Assembly: GCA_958296295.1 (NCBI GenBank)
Contig: OY282460.1
Location: 1,860,001 to 1,924,000, forward strand
Direction of reading: 5' to 3'
Length of the DNA: 64,000 nt
Source of the DNA: an uncultured Pseudomonadales bacterium
Lineage (GTDB): Bacteria; Pseudomonadota; Gammaproteobacteria; Pseudomonadales; Azotimanducaceae
The notes under the pieces were generated by a model. It was not told where the DNA came from and did not search any database. It saw only the letters and a program-made list of their open reading frames with translations. The number at the start of each line of letters is the position of its first letter. Position 1 is the first letter of the stretch. Shown one piece after another: positions 37,621 through 47,487 of the stretch. A program made the translations under genes and the position numbers.

Positions 37621-39138
37621 TCAGTCGGGATCGAGGATGGCGTCGAGGGCGTCGCGGCGCCGCATCATGAAGTGGAGGTTCGCCTCGGGCACGTGGCGGA
37701 AGCCGCGGTGGAAGACGACGGCGAGCGCGATGTTGTTGAGAGTGGCGTTGTTGGAGGGCCCGTGGCGGGCGCGGATGCGGCTGGCGTCCTCGCCGAGGGT
37801 GGCGTCGCGGCGGTGGTGGTTGCCGTTCTCGACCTGCCAGTGGCCGCGGTTCCAGGCCAGCAGGCGGTCGGGGCCGGCGCGCCCGGCGTCCACGGACGTG
37901 ATGCCGTAGGCGGTCTCGGTGGAGGTGGCGCCGGTCTTGACGACGGTCCGCTCGCGGATCACGCGGAACGCCTGGCGGGCGTGCGCGAAGGAGGCGAGCG
38001 CGCCCGGCAGGAGGTCGCGCGCGGCGATGCTCCGCGTCTCGACGCGGCCGTGCCCCTTGGCCGGGCCGTCGGCGTGGCGGCGGACGGCCGGCGCGTCCCA
38101 GTCGACGGTCTCGAGCAGCGCGAAGGTGTCGGGACAGTTGGCCTTGACGTCGAACATGTAGTCTGCCCCGTGGATGTCGACGATGGCGCGCCCGGTGTCG
38201 GCGCAGGCGTGCAGGGCGTCGAGGGTGAGCACGCAGCCGCGCAGGTCGACGTCGTCGAGCAGCGCCCGCACCGCGGCCGTCTCGCCGCCCTCGTCGCGGC
38301 AGCAGCGGCTCGCCAGCGGGCGCCCGCCGTGCGTGACCAGCGTGGCGGTCTCGAAGCGGGCGCCGTCGGCGGCGTGGCGGTTGGCGCCGCGGATGCGCTT
38401 GCCGTCGGCGGCGAGGGCGGGCAGGTCGGACGACTCCGCGAAGCGCGGCGCCGCCCACTGGCGCAGCACGTCGGCCAGGGCGTCCGGGTCGGTGTCCGCG
38501 AGCACCCGGCAGAAGGTCGAGTCCGACGGCGCCGTCCAGCGCCCGTCGGCGTCGCGCCACGCCCCCAGAATGCGCAGTTCGCGCTGGTCGAGGCCGCGCG
38601 CGAACCGTTCCGTCGCCACCGGCCCGAGCTGCCCGGCGAGCCGGGCGAGTGCGCAGATCGACAGCACCGTCGCCAAGCCGTGCTTGCGCCCCTGGCCGCG
38701 CCGGCAGTCGGGCATCGCCGCGAACAGGTCGCGCAGCGAGGCCAGTTCCGTTCCCGCGTAGCGCACCGGCGTCGCCCGGCACGACCACTCCGCGCGGTCG
38801 ACCGGATCCGCCAGCCGCGCCGCCGCGTCCCGCCGCAGCGGACGGACGAACATCACCTTCGGCGTCGAGTGCGGATCCGTGTACGCGCCGTTGTGCCGCG
38901 CGAAGCCCCGCGTGCTCCCCAGCCGCGTCCAGTTCGAGGCGTCGTAGCAGCCGCCCCAGTACCGCAACGGATCCACGAACGTCTCCGCCAACTCCAGCGC
39001 GTGGCCGTGCGCCGCCCGCCAGTCCGCGCTCAGCCGCCGCAGGCTCAGCCCCAGCGTCCGCGAGGCCAGGTTCCTCATCCCCAGCGCCTCGGGCAGAATC
39101 AGGAACCGCGTGTTGTTGCCGATCAGGTGCAACCGCCG
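37621..39138 (-). pseudogene. DUF4338-ISAs1 transposase, 3' part of split gene
   Basis: The in-frame continuation of 63698-63441. It starts at the shared core RRLHLIGNNTRFLIL, runs through the rest of DUF4338 (FVDPLRYWGGCYDASNW), then a full ISAs1 DDE domain. D1 is in ALAADGKRIRG, D2 in CVLTLDALHACADTG, and E in GHGRVETRSIA. The C-terminal half is undamaged. From ATG 39212 inside the island it could still be read with a 24-residue replacement N-terminus, so some product is possible. Joined with the 5' part it is 591 residues. DUF4338 is also the domain of DruA of Druantia. Confidence 0.92.
39125..39138. other. Left attachment core of the island
   Basis: AGGTGCAACCGCCG, exactly repeated at 63427-63440. 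It lies inside the transposase codons for RRLHL. Recombination between the two copies would excise 24.3 kb and restore the transposase frame in phase. Confidence 0.88.
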
Positions 39139-39828
39139 ATAAATGACGGCAACCATATGATTTTCAAGGTACAATGTCCCTAGCGGCGTTCCGTGCTTAC
39201 ACCATTTCATATACCGCTCCGCGGACGCCGGCCACCCTGTCGTTGAAGCGAGCGGATCGGCGATCCACCTTCCACCGAACCCGCCACGGCGTAGACCTGC
39301 TGTGGGCTTGGAATACACCTTGGCCCACTGTCTCAAAAAGAGTAGGACCACCTCAAGGAAATCCACCGATCTTCTGGCGTTGCGCCCGTTATGCTGTCTG
39401 TTTGGGTCGGGTGGTGGAGAAATGTCCGGGGTAGGCAACGAACTCCCGGAACCCCCGCCCGCCGCCCAGAAGCTCCCGGAACTCCGGCGACGACGACAGC
39501 AGCAGCCGCACCGCCGCCTCCAGAAAAAGGCCACGCCTCCTTGCGCTTCAGCGCGTCCCGCGCCAACATGCCTTCCGCCATCGAGGAGGACCGGGGAACA
39601 CTGAAGCACAGCAGCCCGTCGGCAGCCCCGCGGCGACGCCCGCTGCGGCTGCCTCGCGGACGACCCGCCAGCCGAAAAGACGCCACAACGCAAGCGCCTC
39701 CGCCTTCGCAGTCTTCGCAAAGATCGCACTCCGTGTCGAACCGTATATAGTGTGTCCGTCACGACGGTGCCGTGTGTTCCCATTTCACTCATGGTTATCG
39801 GGTTGCGTGAATCACAAACGGGGCGTTC
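39139..39828. other. Island left end without a recognised gene
   Basis: This 690-bp stretch separates the left attachment core from the five-gene operon. Several open frames exist but none resembles a family. A minus-strand segment near 39405-39550 looks like a decayed C-terminus (ALKRKEAWPF, then in another frame LLLSSPEFRELLGG) ending in FSTTRPKQTA. A TATATAGT at 39744-39751 is a weak -10 candidate for the operon, with no good -35. Confidence 0.4.
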
Positions 39829-41781
39829 GTGACGGCCATGGCACGACCATATGCGGGAGAGATGGAGGCGTTGGCGGCGACCTTCGCTTGGGCAGAAAAA
39901 GCTGACATCGAGCCTCTAAGGCAAGCCATTCGCGCTACAGGCTTTTCGCCGCTCCGCGCCATTGGTTCCGGCGGTTCCCTGACCGGGGCCCAAGCGCTGG
40001 CTGGTCTGCACCAACGCTACACCGGCCGTCTCGCAGCGGTGACCACACCCCTTGAGGCAGTCGGCGAATGGCTAGATGTATCTGCCGCCACTTGGCTGCT
40101 GAGCGCCGGAGGCGGCAATGCCGACATCTTGGCTGCGGCGAAGGCCCTGATCCTACGCGAGCCACGCCAACTCGGCGTCCTTTGTGGGCGCGAGACCAGC
40201 CCTTTGGCGAAGCTTTGCCGCCGACATCCATTTGTTGACCTGCTAATCTACCCACCGCCTACAGGTAAGGACGGCTTCCTAGCCACAAACTCGCTGTTCG
40301 GCTTCACTGCCCTTCTCACGCGAGCCTACGCTGCCGAGTTTAGCTCCGACGCTGATTGGCAAGATGCAGTCGATCGCTTGAAACCGCTGCTCCCGAATGC
40401 CGCTGCTACTCTTGATGCGTGGGAGGCTGTCGCTGCGCCGCTCTGGACTCGACCCACCACACTGGTTCTTCATGGCCCCTCTACGCGGGTCGGGGCGATC
40501 GATCTGGAGTCGAAGTTCACGGAGGCCGCGCTCGGCCACCTTCAGGTCGCCGATTACCGCAACTTCGCCCACGGTCGACATCATTGGCTCGCCAAAAGAG
40601 CCGATATGAGCGCCGTACTTGCTTTCGTCACCAGCACGGATCGAGCGCTTGCCGAGCGCACGCTCGACCTGATCCCCAAGGACATTCCCCAAGCGCGGAT
40701 CGTGTTCGATGGCGGACCGAGCGCTGTAGCGCTGGCATCGCTGCTCGCGGCGCTGAGGATCACGGGATGGGCTGGGCGTAGCCGAGGTATCGACCCCGGA
40801 CGACCCGGTGTGCCCGAGTTTGGACGCAAGCTCTACAATCTTCGACTCCCACGCCCCCGGCCCGTTGCGGGGTTGGTGCGCCTTACGCCGCGGGAGACCG
40901 CCGCGGTCACCCGGAAGGCCGGCGTAACCCCGGCCGGCCTAGCCGCCTTGGGTGAACTCGATCGCTGGCGCAATGCCCTCGCGGATTTCCTCACCCGTTT
41001 GCGGAATGCACGTTTCGCCGGAGTCGTCCTCGACTATGACGGTACGGTGGTCGACACTCGGCATCGGTTCGAGCCCGCAGACACGAGAATAGTCTCCGAA
41101 CTTGCCCGCCTGGCCCGAGCGGGCGCTTACATTGGGATCGCAACCGGTCGAGGCAAATCGGTTCGACACGGCCTTCAGGAATGCCTGCCGCCCGCACTCT
41201 GGCCTCTCGTTCTCGTTGGCTACTATAACGGCGCGGAGGTCGCATCGCTCGATGACGATGGCGCTCCGGATGGGTCCAAGAATGTCCACGCCGTCCTCCG
41301 GCCACTCGCCGACGCTCTGCACCGTCAGCCGGAGCTCTCCCAAACAGTACTCCAGGAAGATCGCCCCTTCCAAATAACGCTTGAGGCCAGGAGCGTCACG
41401 CCAGTAATGCGGCTTTGGGATCTCGCCCGACAAGTCATCCTAAAGACCGGCGTCCACGGCGTTACCGCCACATGCTCTAGCCATTCGGTTGACATCGTGG
41501 CTGCCAGAGTATCCAAACTGAACGTCGTTCGGCGGCTACGTAAGACAGCCGGCGATGAACCTATCCTCACTATTGGTGATCGCGGACGTTGGCCAGGTAA
41601 CGACTACGAGTTGCTCAGCGAGCCGTTTGCACTCGGGGTCGACGAAATCAGCGTCGATCCCGCAACCTGCTGGCATCTCGGCGAGCCAGGCCAGCGTGGC
41701 CCGACAGTCACACTTGAGTATCTCTCGGCGCTGGAAGCGCAAGATGGTCGTTTGAGGTTCGCGGTGGGATCGCTGCAATGA
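39829..41781 (+). CDS. SIS-domain/HAD-phosphatase fusion protein
   Basis: The first gene of the five-gene operon; 650 residues from GTG 39829, with ATG 39838 as an alternative. Residues 30-335 form a sugar-isomerase (SIS) module like the C-terminal half of GlmS: GSGGSLTGAQALAGLHQRY at 46-64, and a second lobe with ESKFTEAALGHLQVADYRNF and HGRHHWL. Residues 395-640 are a HAD type IIB phosphatase: motif I VVLDYDGTVVDT (Asp402 and Asp404), motif II-like GIATGRG, and motif IV TIGDRGRWPGND. The fusion suggests it isomerises and dephosphorylates, or senses, a phosphosugar made by the operon. It overlaps the next start by four bases (ATGA). Confidence 0.85.
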   Translation: MTAMARPYAGEMEALAATFAWAEKADIEPLRQAIRATGFSPLRAIGSGGSLTGAQALAGLHQRYTGRLAAVTTPLEAVGEWLDVSAATWLLSAGGGNADILAAAKALILREPRQLGVLCGRETSPLAKLCRRHPFVDLLIYPPPTGKDGFLATNSLFGFTALLTRAYAAEFSSDADWQDAVDRLKPLLPNAAATLDAWEAVAAPLWTRPTTLVLHGPSTRVGAIDLESKFTEAALGHLQVADYRNFAHGRHHWLAKRADMSAVLAFVTSTDRALAERTLDLIPKDIPQARIVFDGGPSAVALASLLAALRITGWAGRSRGIDPGRPGVPEFGRKLYNLRLPRPRPVAGLVRLTPRETAAVTRKAGVTPAGLAALGELDRWRNALADFLTRLRNARFAGVVLDYDGTVVDTRHRFEPADTRIVSELARLARAGAYIGIATGRGKSVRHGLQECLPPALWPLVLVGYYNGAEVASLDDDGAPDGSKNVHAVLRPLADALHRQPELSQTVLQEDRPFQITLEARSVTPVMRLWDLARQVILKTGVHGVTATCSSHSVDIVAARVSKLNVVRRLRKTAGDEPILTIGDRGRWPGNDYELLSEPFALGVDEISVDPATCWHLGEPGQRGPTVTLEYLSALEAQDGRLRFAVGSLQ

Positions 41782-42926
41782 ATCAAGATCTCGGGCTTAG
41801 AGTGCTTAGCCAGATCATGGACTGGTCCGATGAACGCGCTCGCCGGGAGTTCGCTTGGCTGAGGCTGATGGCACGTCTCAAGTACGACGGCTACCGAGAT
41901 TTCCAGGCCGGCATGCGTTTCATCGAAAATCTAGTGACTTGGCTCCAGCAGTTCAAACAGCCAAAGGAACGGGAAACCGCCTACGCGTTTGTGCGCGGCA
42001 CGCTCGTCTACATCGGTCCCAACGAAATGCAGCGGCTCGTCGAGCAGTTCTACCCGAGCACTGTCCGAGACCACATCGTCCGCATGGTAGCAACGGAGTG
42101 CGATGTTCCGCCCTATCGAGTGCTCACCGACACGGGCGCCCAGGCGGCGGAGAAGCGCTTGCGCCGCCGGACCTTGTTCATGGGTTTGAGTGATGGAGCG
42201 CACATCGACACGATCCGCCATGTAAATTCACGCTTGTTCGGCAACGAGCAATTCGTTCAAGTCACGCAGATCGACACCGAGAAGTGGAGAGATCTACTCG
42301 CCAATCTTTCCAACGACCAGAAGGATCCAGACGCGCGGTTCCGCCTTGTCTTTCTGATCGACGACTTTACTGCTACCGGGACATCGTTTCTCCGTCCCAA
42401 TAAAGAGAAGACGGAATGGAAAGGCAAGCTCATCCGCTTCAGGAAGTCGGTGGAGAGTGCCACTACTGTCCTCGGCAGCGGTAAACTGTTCGAGGACGAC
42501 TGGGAACTTTGCATCCACCATTATGTGGCCTCACAGGTCGCCGCCGATGCGATTAAGGAGCGCCTCAGAAACGCGAAAGCGAACGATGCATTTCCCGAGG
42601 ACTGGGCTCAGAACATGTACCCTTCTTTCGGCATGATTCTCCCGAACGATCTGCCGATCAACGCAATTCCCGAACGCCACGACGACTTCATCGGGCTAAC
42701 CAAGCTCTACTACGACCCGAAAATCCGCACGAAACACACCGACATCGGAGGCGTGACCCACCTTGGCCTCGGCTATGGCGGCAGCGGGCTCCCTCTCGTG
42801 CTCGCCCACAATACTCCGAACAACGCGGTCGCCCTGCTTTGGGCGGAAACTGAGGGCGGTGATCGAAATGGTGTTCACGCGCCAGCCATGCGACCACTCT
42901 TCCGTCGCCGCCAGCGGCATGTCTGA
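41778..42926 (+). CDS. Phosphoribosyltransferase-like protein of conflict-operon type
   Basis: The 382-residue protein has an alpha-helical N-terminal third and a type I PRTase core. The PRPP-binding loop is RLVFLIDDFTATGTS (residues 189-203), with the acidic pair and TxxGTS of the family. An upstream segment FMGLSDGAHIDTIRHVN may be a substrate or pyrophosphate loop. Stand-alone PRTases of this style are seen in predicted immune operons, but I know of no demonstrated reaction. It would join a base or similar group to ribose-5-phosphate. It is translationally coupled to the SIS-HAD gene and 12 bp before the ATPase gene. Confidence 0.82.
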   Translation: MNQDLGLRVLSQIMDWSDERARREFAWLRLMARLKYDGYRDFQAGMRFIENLVTWLQQFKQPKERETAYAFVRGTLVYIGPNEMQRLVEQFYPSTVRDHIVRMVATECDVPPYRVLTDTGAQAAEKRLRRRTLFMGLSDGAHIDTIRHVNSRLFGNEQFVQVTQIDTEKWRDLLANLSNDQKDPDARFRLVFLIDDFTATGTSFLRPNKEKTEWKGKLIRFRKSVESATTVLGSGKLFEDDWELCIHHYVASQVAADAIKERLRNAKANDAFPEDWAQNMYPSFGMILPNDLPINAIPERHDDFIGLTKLYYDPKIRTKHTDIGGVTHLGLGYGGSGLPLVLAHNTPNNAVALLWAETEGGDRNGVHAPAMRPLFRRRQRHV

Positions 42927-42938
42927 GAGGCGTGTGGC

Positions 42939-44843
42939 ATGGCAAACCCCTTCGAAAAACGAGCGACCGAGTATCTCCGGGACGACGAGGCGTTCCTCGC
43001 CGTGGTCACTCCGGAGCCACTCGCCACCTTCTTCCAGAAGTATGCGGAAGAAGAGCGCCTTTACGATCGCCTAGCGGTGGTCATCGGTACGCCGGGCAGC
43101 GGGAAGACTACGCTAGCACGATTGTTTCAGTTCCGGACGCTTAGGACCCTGCTGCACAATCACAACATGATCAACTACAAGCCGCTGATCGACATGCTCA
43201 CCGCCTGCCGAGCGATTGACAACGAACGCCCGGCGCTCGTAGGCGCACGACTCCCACTCGAAGCCGAGTATCGGGACTTCTGGGAGTTCCCTTACCCGGA
43301 AGATTTCAAAACGAATCTGATGATCGGACTGTTGCAGGCCCGCACCGTGCTAGCTTGGCTCCGTAATATCGAGGCCTCCGACGTGCCGATCCACCAGATC
43401 GAGATCGTGCCGCGTGCCGACGCGGATGCTGCACTCACGGCCATCGGCGGCATGGCGGGATCGGGTCTTCTTGCCCGCGCCCGCGAGGTCGAGCTGGCCA
43501 TCTACCAAATATCGTCTGCTCTCATTCCACCGAACATGGAGGACATTGACCGAGAAGCAGTCGCCGCGTACCGGCCGTTCGACGTTATCGAAGAGATTAG
43601 AATCACGAATGGCGAAGAGCAGATGCAGTTACGCCCCCTCGCCATCTTCGATGATGCACACAGCCTCCATCCTGAGCAATTCGAATTACTTCGGCACTGG
43701 CTTGCTCGGCGCGAACTCAAGGTCTCAAGATGGATCCTGACCCGGCTCGATGCACTCACACCGGGCGACGTGCTTTTGGGTGGGGCGATGAGCGCCGATG
43801 AACCCGGGCTCCAACTTTCCCGCGAGCTCACGGTTATCTGGATGCAGAGAGGCGAAGATCGCGCGAGCCAGCGGCGGGCGTTCCGCAAGATGGCCAAGAA
43901 TATGGCGGGGCGCTACCTGAGCCAAATGGAGGTGTTTACCCGCCGGGGCCTCCAAAACCTCGGCGATCTCTTGTCAACGACGGCGGAGTTGGTCCCGTCT
44001 GGCAGACTTCAGCAACTCGGAAAGCATGTCAATGCCCTGCAACGCAGGTATGGTGTCTCGGCCGAACGTCGTCGGGATCTTGAAAAGGAGGTCAACGACT
44101 ACCTCGCCAATACTGGGGAGAGTGGCGAAGATTTGCGACTCGAGATCCTATCGGTGCTGTTGGAGCGTTACGCCAAGCGGACTCCACAACCCAGCTTGTT
44201 TGACGACACGCCCGACAATGTCGAGCCCAGCCGGCCACTGAGGGTCGACGCCGGGGTTGCCGATGGTGCCCGCATTCACCTGTTGCACAAGTACGAACGA
44301 CCCTATTTCTTCGGTATAGACACCTTGTGCGACGCGAGTTCTGAGAATGCCGAACAGTTCCTCCAACTTGCCGCCCGACTCGTCTCGCAGTCAGAGACCC
44401 TGCTCATCCGCGGCAAGGACGCGATGCTCAAGGGCGGCCTCCAACACAAGCTGCTACGGGAAAAAGCGACAGAGATGATGCATGAGTGGAGCTTCCCACA
44501 GTGTCAGCTCGTTCGTCGGCTCGCTGACGGTATCGCCGCCGACTGCTTGACCAAGAGCCGGGAGGGCAACGCTTCGCTTGGCGGCGGTGCTACCGCGTTC
44601 GGCATCCCACAAGAGGAGTTCGACGCCATTCTCGAGACACATTCGCGCTTGGCGCAGGTTCTTCAGTTCGGCGTCGCTTACAACGCATTCGTATTGGTGC
44701 CCAATCACCGTACCAAGAAGCGCCGTTGGTGCTTGATCGAGCTCGGTGGCGTACCTCTGCTTCACTACGGATTGACGTTGAAACGTGGCGGCTTCCTTGA
44801 ACGTCGTGCCGCCGATCTGGAACGGCTGCTTGGCGATGGCTGA
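42939..44843 (+). CDS. P-loop ATPase (ORC/Cdc6- or STAND-like) of the five-gene operon
   Basis: The 634-residue protein has Walker [15 protein letters not shown] at about 48-61, Walker [15 protein letters not shown] at about 234-247, and a sensor-1-like strand [10 protein letters not shown] at 264-273. The region after 300 is helical with a winged-helix-like segment, and a C-terminal domain ends in [20 protein letters not shown]. ATPases of this build act as sensors or switches in prokaryotic defence loci. Here it would couple detection to the enzymatic genes around it. The last three codons overlap the start of the next gene. Confidence 0.8.
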   Translation: MANPFEKRATEYLRDDEAFLAVVTPEPLATFFQKYAEEERLYDRLAVVIGTPGSGKTTLARLFQFRTLRTLLHNHNMINYKPLIDMLTACRAIDNERPALVGARLPLEAEYRDFWEFPYPEDFKTNLMIGLLQARTVLAWLRNIEASDVPIHQIEIVPRADADAALTAIGGMAGSGLLARAREVELAIYQISSALIPPNMEDIDREAVAAYRPFDVIEEIRITNGEEQMQLRPLAIFDDAHSLHPEQFELLRHWLARRELKVSRWILTRLDALTPGDVLLGGAMSADEPGLQLSRELTVIWMQRGEDRASQRRAFRKMAKNMAGRYLSQMEVFTRRGLQNLGDLLSTTAELVPSGRLQQLGKHVNALQRRYGVSAERRRDLEKEVNDYLANTGESGEDLRLEILSVLLERYAKRTPQPSLFDDTPDNVEPSRPLRVDAGVADGARIHLLHKYERPYFFGIDTLCDASSENAEQFLQLAARLVSQSETLLIRGKDAMLKGGLQHKLLREKATEMMHEWSFPQCQLVRRLADGIAADCLTKSREGNASLGGGATAFGIPQEEFDAILETHSRLAQVLQFGVAYNAFVLVPNHRTKKRRWCLIELGGVPLLHYGLTLKRGGFLERRAADLERLLGDG

Positions 44844-45966
44844 GGTGGACCACAGACGCCGTTGGGATCCCTGCGTCGTCCACCGAGGCGACGATGTGGA
44901 CGACTTCCTCACTCACTACTTTATGCAGCCAAACCGAAAGGTTCTTCTTGTGGCAGGTGCCGGCTTCGATCCCCGGTCGTATGCTGTGGCCGTTCGGCTC
45001 AGCAACACCGTCGCGAGCGTACATGCGCTGTTCATCCGGGAAGAGCGCCCCAATCCACTCCAGGATCAATCGGATCGAGCTGACGCAAACACAAAGACTC
45101 TCCTAACGACGCTTGCCGACCGGCAGTTGGTGCCGGTCGAGATATTCGGGTCCGACGGGGCGGTAGTGGGTGGTCGCAACGTGGTTCGTGCCTTCAGCCA
45201 ACGACGGCAGCACCTGCAAGGTATGACAGATGTGGTAGTCGATATCAGTGCATTGTCGGCCGGCATCAGCTTTCCGATCATTCGCTACTTCGTTGAGTAT
45301 GTCAATCGCTACAATGACGTTGTGAATTTGCATGTGTTCGTCGTTCACGACCCGCGCTTGGACGCTAGCATCCGCTCAATAGCAAGCGATGCGCCTAGCT
45401 ACGTTCACGGATTCAAGGGCCTCTCGACCCTCTCTGATAGGGCCCGTGAGGCATGGATGTGGCTGCCACAGTTGGCTAGAGGACAACGCGCTGCACTCGA
45501 ACGGCTTTACCGCTTCATCCAACCTGACGAGATGTGCCCGATCCTTCCCTTCCCCGCGAGCGACCCTCGTATCGGTGACGATTTGGCGGGGGAGTATTTA
45601 ATGAGCGAACTCGATACCCCTTGGTCGGTGGATACGCGCGACATCGTCTATGCCGACGAAGGGGATCCGCTGGACCTCTACCGAACAATTCTCCGGCTAG
45701 ACGATCTTCGAAGACCGATTTTCGCGGAAACGGGCGGTTCGATGCTCGTACTCTCGCCGCTCGGCAGCAAGGTGATGGCTCTCGGCGCACTGATGGCGGC
45801 GCTGGAGCGCGATTTACCCGTCGCTTACGTGGAGTCAATCGGCTACGAACTCGAAGCGGCAGTGCCGGAAGGGATCGAACAGCCGAATCTCATACACATT
45901 TGGTTGGAGGGCGATGTCTATCCCCAACGCGGGCCGGCTTTACCAACGGACAGGAGCGCTGCGTGA
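44836..45966 (+). CDS. Unknown Rossmann-like protein of the five-gene operon
   Basis: The 376-residue product starts at ATG 44836, overlapping the ATPase stop by eight bases. It begins its core with a glycine-rich strand-loop [14 protein letters not shown] (35-48), followed by alternating strands and helices including [20 protein letters not shown]. Those features suggest a Rossmannoid nucleotide-binding or ligand-sensing domain, distantly reminiscent of CARF-type sensors, but no family is recognised. A second alpha/beta section is near the C-terminus ([31 protein letters not shown]). It has no transmembrane segment. The stop and the kinase start share bases (TGATG). Confidence 0.75.
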   Translation: MAEVDHRRRWDPCVVHRGDDVDDFLTHYFMQPNRKVLLVAGAGFDPRSYAVAVRLSNTVASVHALFIREERPNPLQDQSDRADANTKTLLTTLADRQLVPVEIFGSDGAVVGGRNVVRAFSQRRQHLQGMTDVVVDISALSAGISFPIIRYFVEYVNRYNDVVNLHVFVVHDPRLDASIRSIASDAPSYVHGFKGLSTLSDRAREAWMWLPQLARGQRAALERLYRFIQPDEMCPILPFPASDPRIGDDLAGEYLMSELDTPWSVDTRDIVYADEGDPLDLYRTILRLDDLRRPIFAETGGSMLVLSPLGSKVMALGALMAALERDLPVAYVESIGYELEAAVPEGIEQPNLIHIWLEGDVYPQRGPALPTDRSAA

Positions 45967-47042
45967 TGACCTCCGCCACTCAGCCCAAGGTTTTCGGGAC
46001 GGGGCTGATAGCCCTCGATCTGGTCATCGGCCTCGATCCCGAGACACCTGTTCGCTGCTGGGCGGGTGGTACTTGCGGCAACGTGCTTTCCATTCTCGCT
46101 TGGCTCGGATGGGATGCCTACCCGATCACGCGCATGAATGGTGACGTGGCCTCCGAGCGCGTCCGCGCGGACATGGCGCAGTGGGGGGTCCATCTCGATT
46201 GGACCACCTGCGCTCCTACCACGCATACACCCATCATTGTTCAGAAAATCCGACGTGGACGGGAGGGTCGGCCCGAACACCGGTTCTCCTGGTCGTGCCC
46301 AAACTGTGGCAGGTGGCTGCCGCCTTTCAAGGCGATCACGGTCAACGTGGCGGAGAGGATCAAGCCGGCGCTCGCTGAGGCATCGGTTTTCTTTCTCGAT
46401 CGCTTGTCACGGGCAACGCTGACCTTGGCCTCCGAGGCGTCGGCTCGCGGTGCCGTGGTGGTGTTCGAGCCATCCGCCAACGTGCCCAACCAGCTCATGT
46501 CGGAAGCGATCGCGCTCGCTCACATCGTCAAGTACGCCGACGATCGCATTGCCGGCATCAGGGGCGTCATGGCAAACGATTCCGCGGCGCTGCTCGAAGT
46601 GCGGACTCTCGGGGAGCGAGGGCTGAAGTATCGTCATCGGCTCGGCCACGGCATCTCCAACTGGCTTCATCTTAAGGCTGTTTCTGCACCGCTGCTTGCC
46701 GACACCTGCGGCGCGGGCGACTGGTGTACGGCCGGCCTGATTACCAAGGCCGCGGTCGGTGGGCGGAAGGGCCTGCGCCGGGTCGGTGCCCGCGGCGTCC
46801 GGGCAGCCCTTCGCTACGGTCAGGCGCTCGCAGCATGGAACTGCGGTTTCGAGGGCGCACGCGGGGGTATGTATTCCGTCTCTAGGGAAGCATTCGATGA
46901 CCAAATCACGAGTCTGTTAAACGGTCGATTCAAGGGCATCGACTGTGCCCCGGTTTTGGACGTTTCGGCATCGGTTGTAACCTGTCCGGCCTGCCCGCCG
47001 GCGTCACAACACGAACGGAGGCAGTATGAGTCAGCGCGGTGA
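45966..47042 (+). CDS. PfkB-family carbohydrate/nucleoside kinase with CPxC motifs
   Basis: The 358-residue ribokinase-fold protein is the last gene of the operon. The substrate-binding glycine pair is in CWAGGTCGNVLSILAWLG (31-48), and the catalytic anion-hole motif DTCGAGD is at 246-252, with Asp252 as the general base. Unlike ordinary PfkB kinases it has a CPNC at 111-114 in the lid region and CPAC at 340-343 near the C-terminus, which together could bind zinc. It would phosphorylate a sugar or nucleoside in the proposed pathway. The ATG overlaps the previous stop. Confidence 0.87.
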   Translation: MTSATQPKVFGTGLIALDLVIGLDPETPVRCWAGGTCGNVLSILAWLGWDAYPITRMNGDVASERVRADMAQWGVHLDWTTCAPTTHTPIIVQKIRRGREGRPEHRFSWSCPNCGRWLPPFKAITVNVAERIKPALAEASVFFLDRLSRATLTLASEASARGAVVVFEPSANVPNQLMSEAIALAHIVKYADDRIAGIRGVMANDSAALLEVRTLGERGLKYRHRLGHGISNWLHLKAVSAPLLADTCGAGDWCTAGLITKAAVGGRKGLRRVGARGVRAALRYGQALAAWNCGFEGARGGMYSVSREAFDDQITSLLNGRFKGIDCAPVLDVSASVVTCPACPPASQHERRQYESAR

Positions 47043-47243
47043 ACAAGGCATCAGCACGACGTAGGAGATCGGGTGCTGCGGAATCGGCGATCAGCAAGCC
47101 CGATCTTGGTTGCGGCTCTTTGGATCGAAACGCCAATTCTGCCTTACCCTCACCTTCGTCGCACCCGCACCTTTCCAAATGCGATTGCCCTGGCTGCCAG
47201 GGTGTACGACAAATTGTAGGTCAGTGCTCACTCACGGGGTCTG

Positions 47244-47480
47244 TCAGGCGGCGAGCCGGTCGTTCCAGTAGTCGTCGAACCAGCCTCCGAGCCGGGCGCA
47301 GCGGAGCCAGAGCACGGGATTGGCGCCGTCGACGCTCCAGCGCATGCCGGCGCATTTCATGCGGCGGCCGACGATATGGCCCTCAAACACGGGAATCCTG
47401 ACAGCCTCGTCGCGCATCAGGCGGTTGATCTACATCTGCTTCATGATCCAGCCGACCACACGCATGCGGCGCCAGCCATA
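47244..47480 (-). pseudogene. ISKra4-type transposase C-terminal remnant, copy 1
   Basis: Minus-strand translation gives EGHIVGRRMKCAGMRWSVDG, then ANPVLWLRCARLGGWFDDYW and a stop, the typical end of ISKra4-family transposases. An internal stop lies upstream near 47434. A related fragment in the same orientation lies at 55880-55972, and both are preceded at their left by AAATGCGATTGCC (about 47178 and 55854). The rest of the element is gone. Confidence 0.7.
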
Positions 47481-47487
47481 GGCGAAG

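Noticed and set aside
37404..39183. 561-codon plus-strand frame across the transposase
   Set aside because: Antisense to the DDE transposase, Val/Gly/Arg-rich, no domain.
42939..44843. Assigning the ATPase and PRTase to the tellurium-resistance biosynthetic module
   Set aside because: That predicted pathway pairs PRTase and HAD proteins with ATP-grasp and Ter genes, none of which is present here.
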